DNA of 23,938 nt from JAAYYM01 sp964483545 (GCA_964483545.1 CAZACC010000026.1:1-23938), one strand, 5' to 3'. Shown: positions 1-8,725, counted from the stretch's first letter. The notes: generated from the sequence alone by a model not told the origin. A program made the numbers and translations.

Positions 1-67
1 GCTCATGATTGCCAAAACTAATGGTACCATTCTTCTCTGTACGAATTAATTCCTGCACTACTGACAT
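1..67 (-). CDS. Small hypothetical protein, 5' part only (endosialidase-annotated family)
   Basis: Only the first 22 codons are inside the window; the gene continues beyond position 1. It starts at ATG (67..65) behind a strong AGGAGG site about 9 bases upstream. The peptide begins MSVVQELIRTEKNGTISFGN. From memory this opening resembles a small Lachnospiraceae protein often labelled 'endosialidase' in databases, a name that probably does not reflect real enzymology. It is transcribed in the same direction as clpC, 92 bases downstream of the clpC stop, but has its own promoter at 118-146. The reading frame and start are well supported; the family is a recollection and the function is unknown. 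Confidence 0.6.
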   Translation of the reverse strand, partial: MSVVQELIRTEKNGTISFGNHE

Positions 68-117
68 TTCTTTTGTCCTCCTGTTATTGACAAGCTTTTG
101 ATGTTTCGGATAGTTCT

Positions 118-146
118 ATCATACAACATTGATTTGTTTCTGACAA
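118..146 (-). promoter_or_regulatory. Sigma-A type promoter for the truncated gene at 1-67
   Basis: On the minus strand TTGTCA (146..141) and TATGAT (123..118) are separated by exactly 17 bases, each one mismatch from consensus. Transcription would start near 111, giving a leader of about 45 bases before the ATG at 67. It sits just downstream of the clpC stop, so the small gene can be expressed independently of clpC. No U-tract terminator is visible after clpC, so read-through is also possible. Confidence 0.7.
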
Positions 147-159
147 TGGTTCAGATTAC

Positions 160-2610
160 TTATTTTATTGAAAATGTGACCTCATTTTTTACCAGAGATA
201 TGATCACATGATCACCCTGTTTGACTCTATGATTTAGAACTTCTTCTGCTAGCTTATCCTCTAGCATATTCTGAATGGCACGCTTTAGTGGTCGAGCCCC
301 AAACTTCTTATCGGCACCCTTTTCTACGATATAATCCTTGACTGCATCTCTGACCGTCAGATGTATGTTCATCTGTTCTTCTGCTCTCTGACTAAGATCC
401 TTGATCAGCAGTGTAACGATCTGTTTCATGTTCTCTTTATTCAATGCATGGAACACGATAATCTCATCAATACGGTTAATAAACTCCGGTTTGAAGATTC
501 GCTTGACTTCTTCCATGACGCCCGACTTCATCTTGTCGTAATCCTGCTTTTCATCTTCCTTTGCAGAGAAGCCCAGTCTTTTTGGATCTACAATCCTCTG
601 AGCGCCAGCATTGGAGGTCATGATGATGACACAATTCTTAAAGCTGACCTTGCGTCCAGTAGAATCTGTAATGTGTCCATCATCCAACACCTGCAGCAAT
701 ACATTAAACACATCTGGGTGAGCCTTCTCAATCTCATCAAAGAGGACGACCGAGTATGGGTTACGACGTATTTTCTCTGAAAGCTGGCCGCCTTCATTAA
801 ACCCGACATATCCTGGTGGGGATCCAATCAGCTTGGATACTGTATGCTTCTCCATATATTCTGACATATCAACACGAATCATAGCATTCTCACTGCCAAA
901 TAATACCTCTGTCAGTGCTTTGGAGAGCTCTGTTTTACCGACACCAGTAGGTCCTAAAAATAAGAAAGAACCAATCGGACGGTTCGGAGATTTCAAACCA
1001 ACACGGCTTCGTTTGATTGCCTTGGCAACTGCCGTAACCGCTTCATCCTGCCCGATCACACGCTTCTGCAGCTCACTCTCCATACGGATCAGTTTCTTGC
1101 CCTCTGCCTCTACCAGCTTCTTGACAGGAATCTTGGTCCACTCCGATACAATATCTGCTATCTCATTTTCATCTACCAGCGGGCGGTTTTCACATAATTT
1201 CTTTTCATACTTAGCCACCTTTTTATGATAGGATACTTTGAGCTTCTCTTGCTGACGTCCAAGCACACCTGCCTCTGCATAGTTTCCTTCCTTCAACAAA
1301 GCAACTTTTTCTTCTTCCATTTGCTTGAGTTCTGCCGCTGTCTTTTCCAATGCCGCAGGTCTGTCCAGCTTGCTCAGTCTGACCTTGGCAGATGCTTCAT
1401 CGATCAAATCAATCGCCTTGTCAGGTAATTTTCTGTCGTTGATATATCGTTCGGACATATTCACAGCCGCTTCAATGGCTGCATCTGTAATCGTCACACC
1501 ATGGTGCTCCTCATATTTACCTTTAATTCCCTGCAGAATCTCTACTGCTACCGAAATCGCTGGTTCCTCTACATTAATCGGCTGGAATCTACGTTCCAGT
1601 GCAGCATCCTTTTCAATATGCTTGCGGTATTCCTCATAGGTCGTTGCCCCGATCAGCTGTATCTCACCTCTGGCAAGAGATGGCTTTAGGATATTGGATG
1701 CATCAATCGCTCCCTCCGCACCCCCTGCACCGATAATCGTGTGCAGCTCATCCACAAAGAGCAGGATATCTCCCGCCGCAATGATTTCCTTAATCACGCG
1801 TTTGATCCTCTCCTCAAACTCACCGCGGTATTTGCTGCCTGCAATCATACCTGACAAATCCAATGTGAGAACTCTCTTATCCTTCACTGTATTTGGCACA
1901 TCACCCTCAACGATACGCATAGCCAGACCTTCTACGATTGCTGTCTTGCCGACTCCAGGGTCGCCAATCAGGCATGGGTTGTTCTTCGTGCGTCTGCTGA
2001 GTGTCTGTATAATGCGTGTAATCTCTTCTTTTCTTCCAATAACTGGATCGAGCTTCCCTTCTGTTGCCAATGCAGTCAGATCCCTACTATACTGATCCAA
2101 TGTCTGTGTCGGACTCTTTGTCTTTTTTTTACCATTTTTCAGACCCTGTATCTCTTCTGAATGCTGAACTGGATCCTCTCCTATGGACATCAAAATCTCT
2201 GCATACATCTTCTGTTGATTGGCTCCTACAGTCGTTAGCAATCTAGATGCCACGCTGACAGGATCCTTCATGATGGCTAACAGCAGGTGCTCTGTTCCGA
2301 TGCCGTTTGATTTTAATCTGACTGCCTCTTGTCTGCTGCTCTCCAGTATCTCCTGTGCACGCGGAGTAAATCCGTCACGCTCTGCCACTGCAACTGCCTG
2401 ATCTGGTGCAATCAGCTGCTCTATCAACTCAATCAACTGGTCTTCTTCTACACCATTTGCAAATAAAACCTTGGAGGCTACTCCTGTTCCTTCACGAACC
2501 AGTCCGAGCAGAATATGTTCGGATCCAACGTAACCATGTTTTAACTCCTTTGATATTTTATAAGCAAGGTCCAGCGCACGCTGAGCCTTATTTGTGTACT
2601 CCATTGGCAT
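160..2610 (-). CDS. clpC: ClpC-type AAA+ unfoldase, ATP-binding subunit of Clp protease
   Basis: An 816-residue Hsp100/ClpC protein that unfolds substrates and threads them into ClpP in the cytoplasm. In order: Clp N-terminal double repeat (about 1-150); first AAA+ domain with Walker A GDPGVGKT (216-223) and Walker B LLFVDE (283-288); a middle domain around 420-480; second AAA+ domain with Walker A GPTGVGKT (553-560) and VVLFDE (621-626); and C-terminal D2-small domain. The LGF tripeptide at 679-681 matches the ClpP-docking loop, so this should be a protease partner and not a ClpB disaggregase. Length is normal for ClpC. The start has AAGGAGGG about 9 bases upstream; Met3 is an alternative. 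It lies 44 bases after gntR on the same strand, so the two are probably co-transcribed. ctsR, mcsA and mcsB, the usual clpC neighbours in Bacilli, are absent here. Confidence 0.95.
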   Translation of the reverse strand: MPMEYTNKAQRALDLAYKISKELKHGYVGSEHILLGLVREGTGVASKVLFANGVEEDQLIELIEQLIAPDQAVAVAERDGFTPRAQEILESSRQEAVRLKSNGIGTEHLLLAIMKDPVSVASRLLTTVGANQQKMYAEILMSIGEDPVQHSEEIQGLKNGKKKTKSPTQTLDQYSRDLTALATEGKLDPVIGRKEEITRIIQTLSRRTKNNPCLIGDPGVGKTAIVEGLAMRIVEGDVPNTVKDKRVLTLDLSGMIAGSKYRGEFEERIKRVIKEIIAAGDILLFVDELHTIIGAGGAEGAIDASNILKPSLARGEIQLIGATTYEEYRKHIEKDAALERRFQPINVEEPAISVAVEILQGIKGKYEEHHGVTITDAAIEAAVNMSERYINDRKLPDKAIDLIDEASAKVRLSKLDRPAALEKTAAELKQMEEEKVALLKEGNYAEAGVLGRQQEKLKVSYHKKVAKYEKKLCENRPLVDENEIADIVSEWTKIPVKKLVEAEGKKLIRMESELQKRVIGQDEAVTAVAKAIKRSRVGLKSPNRPIGSFLFLGPTGVGKTELSKALTEVLFGSENAMIRVDMSEYMEKHTVSKLIGSPPGYVGFNEGGQLSEKIRRNPYSVVLFDEIEKAHPDVFNVLLQVLDDGHITDSTGRKVSFKNCVIIMTSNAGAQRIVDPKRLGFSAKEDEKQDYDKMKSGVMEEVKRIFKPEFINRIDEIIVFHALNKENMKQIVTLLIKDLSQRAEEQMNIHLTVRDAVKDYIVEKGADKKFGARPLKRAIQNMLEDKLAEEVLNHRVKQGDHVIISLVKNEVTFSIK

Positions 2611-2654
2611 TTGTTATGCCCTCCTTAATCGTTCATTATTCTATTTCCATATTG

Positions 2655-3029
2655 TTATGAATAGGTATCATAAATCTCATCGATCAGATCATGGATCTCT
2701 TCTCTTGAAATATTTTTGAGACATCCCTTTGCCAATACAATCATCAGATCCCTCTTCATCTCCTCGATTGCCTTGAGTTTATCAATATCAATGGCAATCA
2801 TAGCTCCGTGCCGCCTGTCTACCTTTACGATACCCTCCTGACGAAGTACAGTATAGGCTTTATTGACAGTATGCATATTGATACCAATGTCGTCTGCCAG
2901 CTGTCGGACAGAGGGCAGCATATCACCCTCCTGAATCTGTGAAGTCGCCACGCCCAGAATAATCTGATTCCTGAGCTGCATATAGATAGCCTCATCACTG
3001 TTGAAATCAATTTGTACCTCTATAATCAT
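2655..3029 (-). CDS. GntR-family transcriptional regulator, YtrA-like
   Basis: A short (124-residue) GntR regulator with an N-terminal winged helix and no large effector domain, as in the YtrA subfamily. The line IYMQLRNQIILGVA is the usual GntR opening helix; LPSVRQLADDIGIN followed by NAYTVL-like NKAYTVLRQEG is the helix-turn-helix, and VDRRHGAMIAI forms the wing. The C-terminal 40 residues are a helical tail. A GTG three codons upstream (3038) overlaps the ribosome site AAGAAGGTG, so ATG at 3029, with 6-base spacing from that site, is the likely start. It precedes clpC by 44 bases and likely regulates the gntR-clpC transcript, possibly including itself; that is inference. YtrA-type regulators often control adjacent ABC transporters, which are not present here. 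Confidence 0.88.
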   Translation of the reverse strand: MIIEVQIDFNSDEAIYMQLRNQIILGVATSQIQEGDMLPSVRQLADDIGINMHTVNKAYTVLRQEGIVKVDRRHGAMIAIDIDKLKAIEEMKRDLMIVLAKGCLKNISREEIHDLIDEIYDTYS

Positions 3030-3085
3030 ATGATTCACCTTCTTTGAACTGTATCATTGATGCATTTGTATCTTTTGTTATATAT

Positions 3086-3126
3086 ATACTAGCACAACTA
3101 TCCTTATTTGTCGAGTCATAATGACT
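3086..3126 (-). promoter_or_regulatory. Candidate gntR-clpC promoter with adjacent dyad
   Basis: Minus-strand TCGACA (3114..3109) and TAGTAT (3091..3086) are 17 bases apart, and TGC directly before TAGTAT fits an extended -10. Just upstream lies a perfect dyad, AGTCATAATGACT (3114-3126), which abuts the -35 and could be an operator for the GntR protein or another regulator. A TATATATA run overlaps the -10. The leader to the GTG/ATG start is about 50 bases. The promoter is plausible but not strong; no operator has been shown. Confidence 0.45.
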
Positions 3127-3130
3127 AGCA

Positions 3131-4279
3131 TTATCTCAGCACGGCAGGCAGACCTGTACTTTCCATATAAGAAGACAGACTCATGCAAATCAGGACTCTA
3201 TCGATGTCATGCTCCTCGATATATTGATTCAGACTCTGCTTATAATAACGTGGGTCGATCAGATGCAGCTCTGAAAAATCAGCAGTCAGAAACGGCGCCA
3301 TACTATCCATATAAGAGTCCCGAACGATGAGCAGCTTTTCCTGAACAGCCTCTGGGTTTTGAATAACAACTATGGGCTGATTCCCGCCAAGGAAAACCAT
3401 ATACTTGTTTTTTTCCTGCAAATATTCCTCCGCATACAGCCTGCCTTCTTTGTACTTTGACCCATCAAATACCATAACACTGATATTGCCCTCTGGCACA
3501 TAGGCATGTATCTCATCTGGGCGGATCCAAGGTAACGGTACATCTGAGAACAATGTTCCTCTAAAATCATCTGACAACAGTCTGTCGGGATATTCCGTAA
3601 ATACAGAGACCTGATGGCTAATAGCCTCTGAATATGCAGAATAGGCATAATAGGCTCCAAGGCTGGTCCAGTGATGATCCGTGTGATAAAAAATAGATTC
3701 CTCATGATGAGCTGCAAGAGTATCATAAAGGTTAATACAGTTTACATAACTTTCTTCATTCTGTTTCTTTGATTTTTCCGCATCCTGTCCAACGCTTTGG
3801 TACACATCCTGTATCATAGCTCTCTGATCCACATACGGCGCATTCGATGGCAGCTTTGCGGACCAAATATCAACCGCTCCTGGAATTAAAGCAAGGTCAA
3901 TCGGTACTTCTGCATGAATGGCATACTGTACAAGAGCAGCATTGTTTTTTTTCAGGCGTTCTCTGTTAATGGAAAGCTTCCTGAGCAATGTATCATCTTC
4001 TCCATAGTACACGTCTCCAAATTCTCTGACTCCGAGTACATATGTCTTAATCTTTGACATCTGCACAAAATAATCTCGCATTGCAAAGTGATCATTCAGC
4101 CAGACCTCAAACCTCTTCTCAAAACTGCCATCAGCAATGCTGCCAAAAGAAGCAGCTGGCAGTTCGGCCAGATAACGATTCTCCATCTCGGAAAATGTGC
4201 GTTTCGGTATGAGCAGACTCAGCAAACTCATACCAAATATCCATATGATAAACACCCCTATCATAATCTTCTTTTGCAT
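3131..4279 (-). CDS. DHHW-motif SGNH-like protein, partner of MBOAT acyltransferase
   Basis: A 382-residue protein with one N-terminal membrane anchor (about 6-24) and an extracytoplasmic domain. The motif YHTDHHWT (DHHW at 201-204) defines the DHHW family and parallels the catalytic Asp-His segment of AlgJ/AlgX-type SGNH acyltransferases; RDSY at 320-323 is a good candidate for the nucleophile serine block (Ser322). Such proteins work with MBOAT transporters-acyltransferases to move acetyl groups onto cell-surface polysaccharides. The MBOAT gene ends 46 bases upstream on the same strand, so they form a two-gene operon. The polymer and acyl donor cannot be read from sequence. The role is by family and context; the catalytic assignment is inference. 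Confidence 0.85.
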   Translation of the reverse strand: MQKKIMIGVFIIWIFGMSLLSLLIPKRTFSEMENRYLAELPAASFGSIADGSFEKRFEVWLNDHFAMRDYFVQMSKIKTYVLGVREFGDVYYGEDDTLLRKLSINRERLKKNNAALVQYAIHAEVPIDLALIPGAVDIWSAKLPSNAPYVDQRAMIQDVYQSVGQDAEKSKKQNEESYVNCINLYDTLAAHHEESIFYHTDHHWTSLGAYYAYSAYSEAISHQVSVFTEYPDRLLSDDFRGTLFSDVPLPWIRPDEIHAYVPEGNISVMVFDGSKYKEGRLYAEEYLQEKNKYMVFLGGNQPIVVIQNPEAVQEKLLIVRDSYMDSMAPFLTADFSELHLIDPRYYKQSLNQYIEEHDIDRVLICMSLSSYMESTGLPAVLR

Positions 4280-4325
4280 GGCATCCCCTTCTTATGTCAA
4301 CCAAATGAGAGTCGTAAAGTTGAAC

Positions 4326-5744
4326 TCAAAATCTAAAATACAAAAACGGATTATATGTTGAATCCACGATCACTGCCGTAGATAAAATCAGTCCAAGCAG
4401 CAGCAGCACTGGCGTCAGTATCTGCTGTACGTTCACTGATAATTTTCTGTATAAATTCACCATAACAGGCGCAGAAGAAATACATAGAATCAATAGAATC
4501 AGAGCATATGATACTAGATAATACACATCCTGCGTCTGTATCATTCCATTGCCTCCGAAGCCAAACATTCTGCTAATCATCGTCATACACATCCTTAATG
4601 AATCGCAGGCAAAGATTGCCCAGCCAATCACAACAAGGACCAGTGTATAAATATGCCTGAAGATATGCGGCCATTTTTCCATCCTTTTTAACAACCACAG
4701 CTTCTCAAAGATCAATAAAACCGCATAATACAATCCCCACAGCAAAAAATTCCATGCTGCACCATGCCAGATGCCTGTAACAGCCCATACGATCAAAAGA
4801 TTCAGGATATTGCGCCATTTGCCTTTCCGATTTCCGCCAAGTGGGATGTAGAGATATTCTTTAAACCATGTTGACAGAGAGATGTGCCATCTTCTCCAGA
4901 AATCTGTAATCGAATTGGCTATATAGGGATAGTTGAAATTTTTCATAAATTCAAAGCCAAACATCCTACCCAGTCCCACGGCCATATCGGAATAACCGGA
5001 AAAGTCAAAATAAATTTGAAAGCTAAAGGCAAGCGCCGCCATCCATGCACCTGTCACTGACAAATCGTCAACTCCTGCTGCTTGATAAGTGTCCCACAGT
5101 ACCCCGATGCTATTTGCCAACAATACCTTTTTTGCCAGTCCGATGACAAAGATTGTAACGCCGTCTGCAAACCTGTCCGTTGTGTGTCCACGCTTGCTCA
5201 GCTGCTGATCCACGTCTTTGTATTTAATAATCGGTCCAGCAATCAGCTGTGGAAACATCGTCACATAGGTTCCGAACTTAATATAGTTTTTCTGCGCATG
5301 TGAATCTCCACGATAGACATCGATGATATAGGACATTTTCTGAAAGGTATAAAAAGAAATGCCAATCGGCATAACCAGTCCAAGTGGATGCAGCCCTGAC
5401 AGTCCTGGAATTTGTCTGAGATTTTCAATCACAAAATCCAGATACTTAAATAAAAAGAGAATTCCGATATTGATTACAATCGAAGTCACGAGCCATACTC
5501 TGGCATGCTTCATGCCGACTGCGTGATCAGGATTCGTCCGATTTTTCTCAATCAGTCGTCCAAAAAAATAATCAAGCATAATCATAAAGACCATTAAAAA
5601 TACGTAGACTGGCTCTCCCCACCCGTAAAAGAACAGGCTGAAAACAAATAAAATTACATTGCGCCATTTGAGCGGTGCAATGTAATAAATAAGCAATACA
5701 ACCGGTAAATAAACAAATAGAAATAATGTACTAGAAAATACCAT
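4326..5744 (-). CDS. MBOAT-family membrane O-acyltransferase (AlgI/DltB-like)
   Basis: A 472-residue polytopic membrane protein of the MBOAT superfamily. The signature blocks are FWRRWHISLS (His287) and TGIWHGAAWNF (His327), the conserved histidine pair of AlgI, PatA and DltB; the GPIIKY and FDFSGYSDMA motifs are also typical. It would transfer an acyl group across the membrane to a periplasmic or wall-side acceptor, with the DHHW protein downstream completing transfer. No dltA or dltC is adjacent, so wall-teichoic D-alanylation is less likely than polysaccharide acetylation. The ribosome site is weak (TGAG close to the ATG) and an in-frame stop just upstream rules out a longer start. It diverges from merR; a possible extended -10 (TGA TATTAT, 5802-5807) may drive it, with no good -35. 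Confidence 0.92.
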   Translation of the reverse strand: MVFSSTLFLFVYLPVVLLIYYIAPLKWRNVILFVFSLFFYGWGEPVYVFLMVFMIMLDYFFGRLIEKNRTNPDHAVGMKHARVWLVTSIVINIGILFLFKYLDFVIENLRQIPGLSGLHPLGLVMPIGISFYTFQKMSYIIDVYRGDSHAQKNYIKFGTYVTMFPQLIAGPIIKYKDVDQQLSKRGHTTDRFADGVTIFVIGLAKKVLLANSIGVLWDTYQAAGVDDLSVTGAWMAALAFSFQIYFDFSGYSDMAVGLGRMFGFEFMKNFNYPYIANSITDFWRRWHISLSTWFKEYLYIPLGGNRKGKWRNILNLLIVWAVTGIWHGAAWNFLLWGLYYAVLLIFEKLWLLKRMEKWPHIFRHIYTLVLVVIGWAIFACDSLRMCMTMISRMFGFGGNGMIQTQDVYYLVSYALILLILCISSAPVMVNLYRKLSVNVQQILTPVLLLLGLILSTAVIVDSTYNPFLYFRF

Positions 5745-5832
5745 ATCTCAGATCATGAGCCCCTTTCTCTTCATGATAGATTAACCGTCTGACCTGTGCT
5801 CATAATATCATAATCTTCGACAGATATCCACC

Positions 5833-5861
5833 TTGATTTATACTCCATTCTTCACTATAAT
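5833..5861 (+). promoter_or_regulatory. Sigma-A promoter for merR
   Basis: TTGATT (5833-5838) and a perfect TATAAT (5856-5861) are 17 bases apart. The start of transcription would be near 5868, leaving a leader of about 25 bases that carries the AGGAGA ribosome site before ATG 5894. The spacer is the ordinary 17 bases, not the 19-20 typical of MerR-activated promoters, so this drives merR constitutively or is repressed; the MerR target promoter may lie elsewhere. The rest of the 149-base divergent region also holds the weak candidate -10 for the MBOAT gene. Confidence 0.7.
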
Positions 5862-5893
5862 AAGTTAGATAACTGAAAACAGGAGATACAGAA

Positions 5894-6724
5894 ATGTTTC
5901 AAAGCTCAGAGTACTTTTTATCCACAGGAGAATTTGCAAAGCTGTGTAATACGACAAGAGACACACTTCGGCATTATCATAAGATTGGGTTAATCATACC
6001 ACAGCAAAATGAGGAAAACGGATATTACTATTACAGCCCTTCTCAGCTAACGTCATTTTATTTCATCAGTATGTTCCGGCAGCTTGATACTCCCTTAGGT
6101 AGTATCAAGAAATGTCTGATTCATTCTGATGAATCCAGCTACTATGACTTTTGCAGAGATCAGTTGAATTCTCTTGTGAAAATGCGTACGGAAATCAATC
6201 GTAAGATTGTTTCCCTTACTAATGCTACTATGCTTATGCATCATATGAAGCATGCAAAAGGTGATGAACCACATATCTTTTCATTTCATGAGAAGACAAC
6301 GTACTATTTCACACCCATCCGTTCCACGCCTTCAGAACATGCCGCCGACATCGCAGATGATATCAGACGCCATCTTGAAGTCTGTTCAAAGAAGTCAGAT
6401 ATCTATCCCTTCCCAATCTCAGGTACCATCGATCAAGATGATTTTTTTCATGGTATCTACCGATACAAACAGCTTTGCAGCAGCACCTCAGCGAAGCCTA
6501 ATGGCGTGGATATCATTCAGATGCCCACCACTAGAGTGGTCGGCTGTTCCTGTAAGGACAGTAAGACTGACATTAGGGATGTCTACCGCAATATGCAGCA
6601 GTACATAGTGGATAATAAAATAGCAGTGATCTCTGACCTGTTTTCCATGAATCTGTTTAATTTCATGGATACACAAGCAGAACACCGCTATTTAAAATAT
6701 CTTTTTTTCTGTATCGAGGATTAA
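5894..6724 (+). CDS. MerR-family regulator with BmrR/GyrI-like effector domain
   Basis: A 276-residue regulator. Residues about 10-35 (STGEFAKLCNTTRDTLRHYH) form the MerR helix-turn-helix, followed by the wing and YYYYSPSQL segment; residues about 75-115 form the dimerisation coil; the C-terminal half (about 130-276) has the length and pattern of a GyrI-like small-molecule binding domain, as in BmrR multidrug regulators. It has no cysteine pattern for metal sensing near the coil end. It is the only plus-strand gene, divergent from the MBOAT cassette and convergent with the cytidylate-kinase-like gene, with only 6 bases between the two stops. Likely targets are unknown; an efflux pump would be usual but none is adjacent. 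ATG is preceded by AGGAGA at good spacing. Confidence 0.88.
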   Translation: MFQSSEYFLSTGEFAKLCNTTRDTLRHYHKIGLIIPQQNEENGYYYYSPSQLTSFYFISMFRQLDTPLGSIKKCLIHSDESSYYDFCRDQLNSLVKMRTEINRKIVSLTNATMLMHHMKHAKGDEPHIFSFHEKTTYYFTPIRSTPSEHAADIADDIRRHLEVCSKKSDIYPFPISGTIDQDDFFHGIYRYKQLCSSTSAKPNGVDIIQMPTTRVVGCSCKDSKTDIRDVYRNMQQYIVDNKIAVISDLFSMNLFNFMDTQAEHRYLKYLFFCIED

Positions 6725-6730
6725 CTCCTG

Positions 6731-7330
6731 CTATCTCATTTCCTGTCTTTTTGTGATGTAATCTACCAGCATGTCAGCTGTCAATTCTTCTCCTAGCTTG
6801 CTGCTGTTGATCGCAACATCATAGTTTCTAGAGTCTCCCCATTTTTGCTTACAGTAGTAATTATGATAATGCTTTCTCTTACTGTCCTGTCGGTTGGTAA
6901 AGGTTTCCGCATCTTCTTTGCTGAGGTTATAAAGTCTGATCACTCGTCCTATCTTGCTTTCCCAGTCGCCAAGTACAAATATGGATATCAGGGCAGGATG
7001 ATTTTTTAGAATCGTCTCTGCACATCGCCCTACTACAACAAATGATTCACCTTGATCAGCCTTATTCTTGATATATTCGAACTGCATATTTGCAAGATTT
7101 TCCTCCATGGATTGGGAATATCCGTAGAGTGATCTTGTCAGCCACTTATTACGCGGCTTCTCATCATACTTTTCAAGTGTCTTGCTGTCTACCTGCTTTG
7201 CCTGCGCAATATCGTCTAACAGTCTTTTATCATACAGGTGAATAGAAAAATGCTTTGCCAGCATTTCTGCTATTTCATGTCCGCCACTTCCAAATTCCCG
7301 TCCGATTGAAATAATTAATTGTTTTTCCAA
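6731..7330 (-). CDS. Cytidylate kinase-like family protein
   Basis: A 199-residue protein of the cytidylate-kinase-like family (the shorter group distinct from housekeeping Cmk). The nucleotide-binding loop is atypical, GREFGSGGHEIA (10-21), with no Walker lysine, as is normal for this group. VVVGRCAE (98-105) and the block from about 145 with YY..KWGD..NYD..INSS are family hallmarks. Substrate and physiological role are not established; a role as NMP kinase is only by fold. The start codon is TTG at 7330, supported by AAAGGGGGAAG about 6 bases upstream. It follows the SLC13-type permease by 18 bases on the same strand and is surely in its operon. It converges with merR at 6 bases, with no clear terminator between them. 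Confidence 0.85.
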   Translation of the reverse strand: MEKQLIISIGREFGSGGHEIAEMLAKHFSIHLYDKRLLDDIAQAKQVDSKTLEKYDEKPRNKWLTRSLYGYSQSMEENLANMQFEYIKNKADQGESFVVVGRCAETILKNHPALISIFVLGDWESKIGRVIRLYNLSKEDAETFTNRQDSKRKHYHNYYCKQKWGDSRNYDVAINSSKLGEELTADMLVDYITKRQEMR

Positions 7331-7348
7331 TGCTCTTCCCCCTTTGGA

Positions 7349-8698
7349 TTAAAGATACCTTAAGAAAATGAATATCATGGTGATTAAAATGACCATAATC
7401 GTTGCCGGAGCCATCACTTTGCAATATTTGCCCCATCCAATCGGATAGCCCTCTTTTGCTGCCACAGCCGTTCCTACAACATTGGCCGATGCTCCGATTG
7501 GTGTTGCGCTACCTCCGATATCGGTTCCCATGGAAAGTGTCCATGCAAGAATTGATAAATCGACACCTTGCGTCACTGCAAGACTCTTAATAACTGGAAT
7601 CATTGTTGCTGCAAAAGGAATATTGTCGATAAAGGCACTAGCAATTGCTGAGAGCCAAATAATAATCGCTATCATCAGTTTAACATTTCCACCACTGATT
7701 TGACCAATAAAATTTGCAATGACCTCTAAAATTCCTGTCTGCTCAAGTCCTCCGATTACGACAAACAGTCCTACGAAGAATAACAATGTCTTATAATCAA
7801 TGCGTTTTACCAGATTCCAAGCATCTTTCCATGCTGCCAGAAGCGTCAAAAGTGCAATAAACGTTCCTATAAAAGCCACGGTAAGACCTGTCTGTGCGTG
7901 TGTCACCAACATGACTACTGCACATAAAAAAATCACGCAGCTGATGATGAATTTCTTTTTGTCTTTGATTGCTTCCTTTGGCTCTGGAAATGCCGATGTG
8001 TCGATTTTAGCTGCTCCCGTGCTCAATTCCTTCTTATATATAAAATAGAAGTAAAAAATGGAGATCACCAGTGATACACCTGCCATCACTCCAGTATTCT
8101 TGATAAAGTCTGCAAATGAATAACCCAATGATGTACCTATGATAATATTAGGCGGATCGCCGCACATTGTCGCTGAGCCGCCCAAATTAGCGCAGAAAAT
8201 CTCAGCTAAGATCATCGGTACTGGATTGAACTTCAATAACTGTGCCAGTTCAACGGTCACCGCTGCCAAAAACAGAATGACTGTAATACTGTCTATAAAC
8301 ATAGACAATACACCTGATATAATCATGAAGGTAACAAAGATGGATATCGTTTTATAGTGGACTAGCTTTGCAATTTCCATACACAACCATCGGAAAAATC
8401 CAGCGCGTTCCATGCCTTCCACCATAATCATCATACCTGCTATAAAAATAATGGTCTCCCAGTTAATTCCACCTGACTCACTAGATGCCTTTCCTGTTAA
8501 ATACCAGAAATGACCGCTGAAAATCTCTTTCAAATTCAACGTATTAATAATTGCACTCATACTGTGCATTCCGATGCCAAATACAAGCACCAAGGTCAGC
8601 AAACCACATAATAAAGTGACTACATGTCTCTCCAGCTTCTCTGAAATAATTAGTATAAACATTGCAAGAAATATAATCACAGCCATAATTTGTGCCAT
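7349..8698 (-). CDS. SLC13/ArsB-type (ion transporter superfamily) permease
   Basis: A 449-residue inner-membrane transporter of the IT superfamily (ArsB, NhaD, CitM, SLC13 relatives) with about 10-12 membrane spans. Two inverted-topology halves are visible: FIDSIT (134-139) with NLGGSATMCGDPPN (171-184), and FIDNIP (356-361) with GTDIGGSATPIGASAN (391-406). These re-entrant loop motifs bind sodium or proton and anion in relatives. Substrate cannot be decided: arsenite, citrate, dicarboxylate, sulfate or Na+/H+ antiport are possible. There is no arsR or arsC nearby, which argues weakly against arsenite. The start has AAAGGGAG about 10 bases upstream. It has its own promoter (8782-8810) and a leader hairpin, and is co-transcribed with the cytidylate-kinase-like gene 18 bases downstream. 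Confidence 0.88.
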   Translation of the reverse strand: MAQIMAVIIFLAMFILIISEKLERHVVTLLCGLLTLVLVFGIGMHSMSAIINTLNLKEIFSGHFWYLTGKASSESGGINWETIIFIAGMMIMVEGMERAGFFRWLCMEIAKLVHYKTISIFVTFMIISGVLSMFIDSITVILFLAAVTVELAQLLKFNPVPMILAEIFCANLGGSATMCGDPPNIIIGTSLGYSFADFIKNTGVMAGVSLVISIFYFYFIYKKELSTGAAKIDTSAFPEPKEAIKDKKKFIISCVIFLCAVVMLVTHAQTGLTVAFIGTFIALLTLLAAWKDAWNLVKRIDYKTLLFFVGLFVVIGGLEQTGILEVIANFIGQISGGNVKLMIAIIIWLSAIASAFIDNIPFAATMIPVIKSLAVTQGVDLSILAWTLSMGTDIGGSATPIGASANVVGTAVAAKEGYPIGWGKYCKVMAPATIMVILITMIFIFLRYL

Positions 8699-8725
8699 TT
8701 CTTCTGCACTCCCTTTCTCGGTCGC

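Noticed and set aside
833..2095. Plus-strand frames opposite clpC and other genes
   Set aside because: They are shadows of strongly supported minus-strand genes and lack start signals or recognisable domains.
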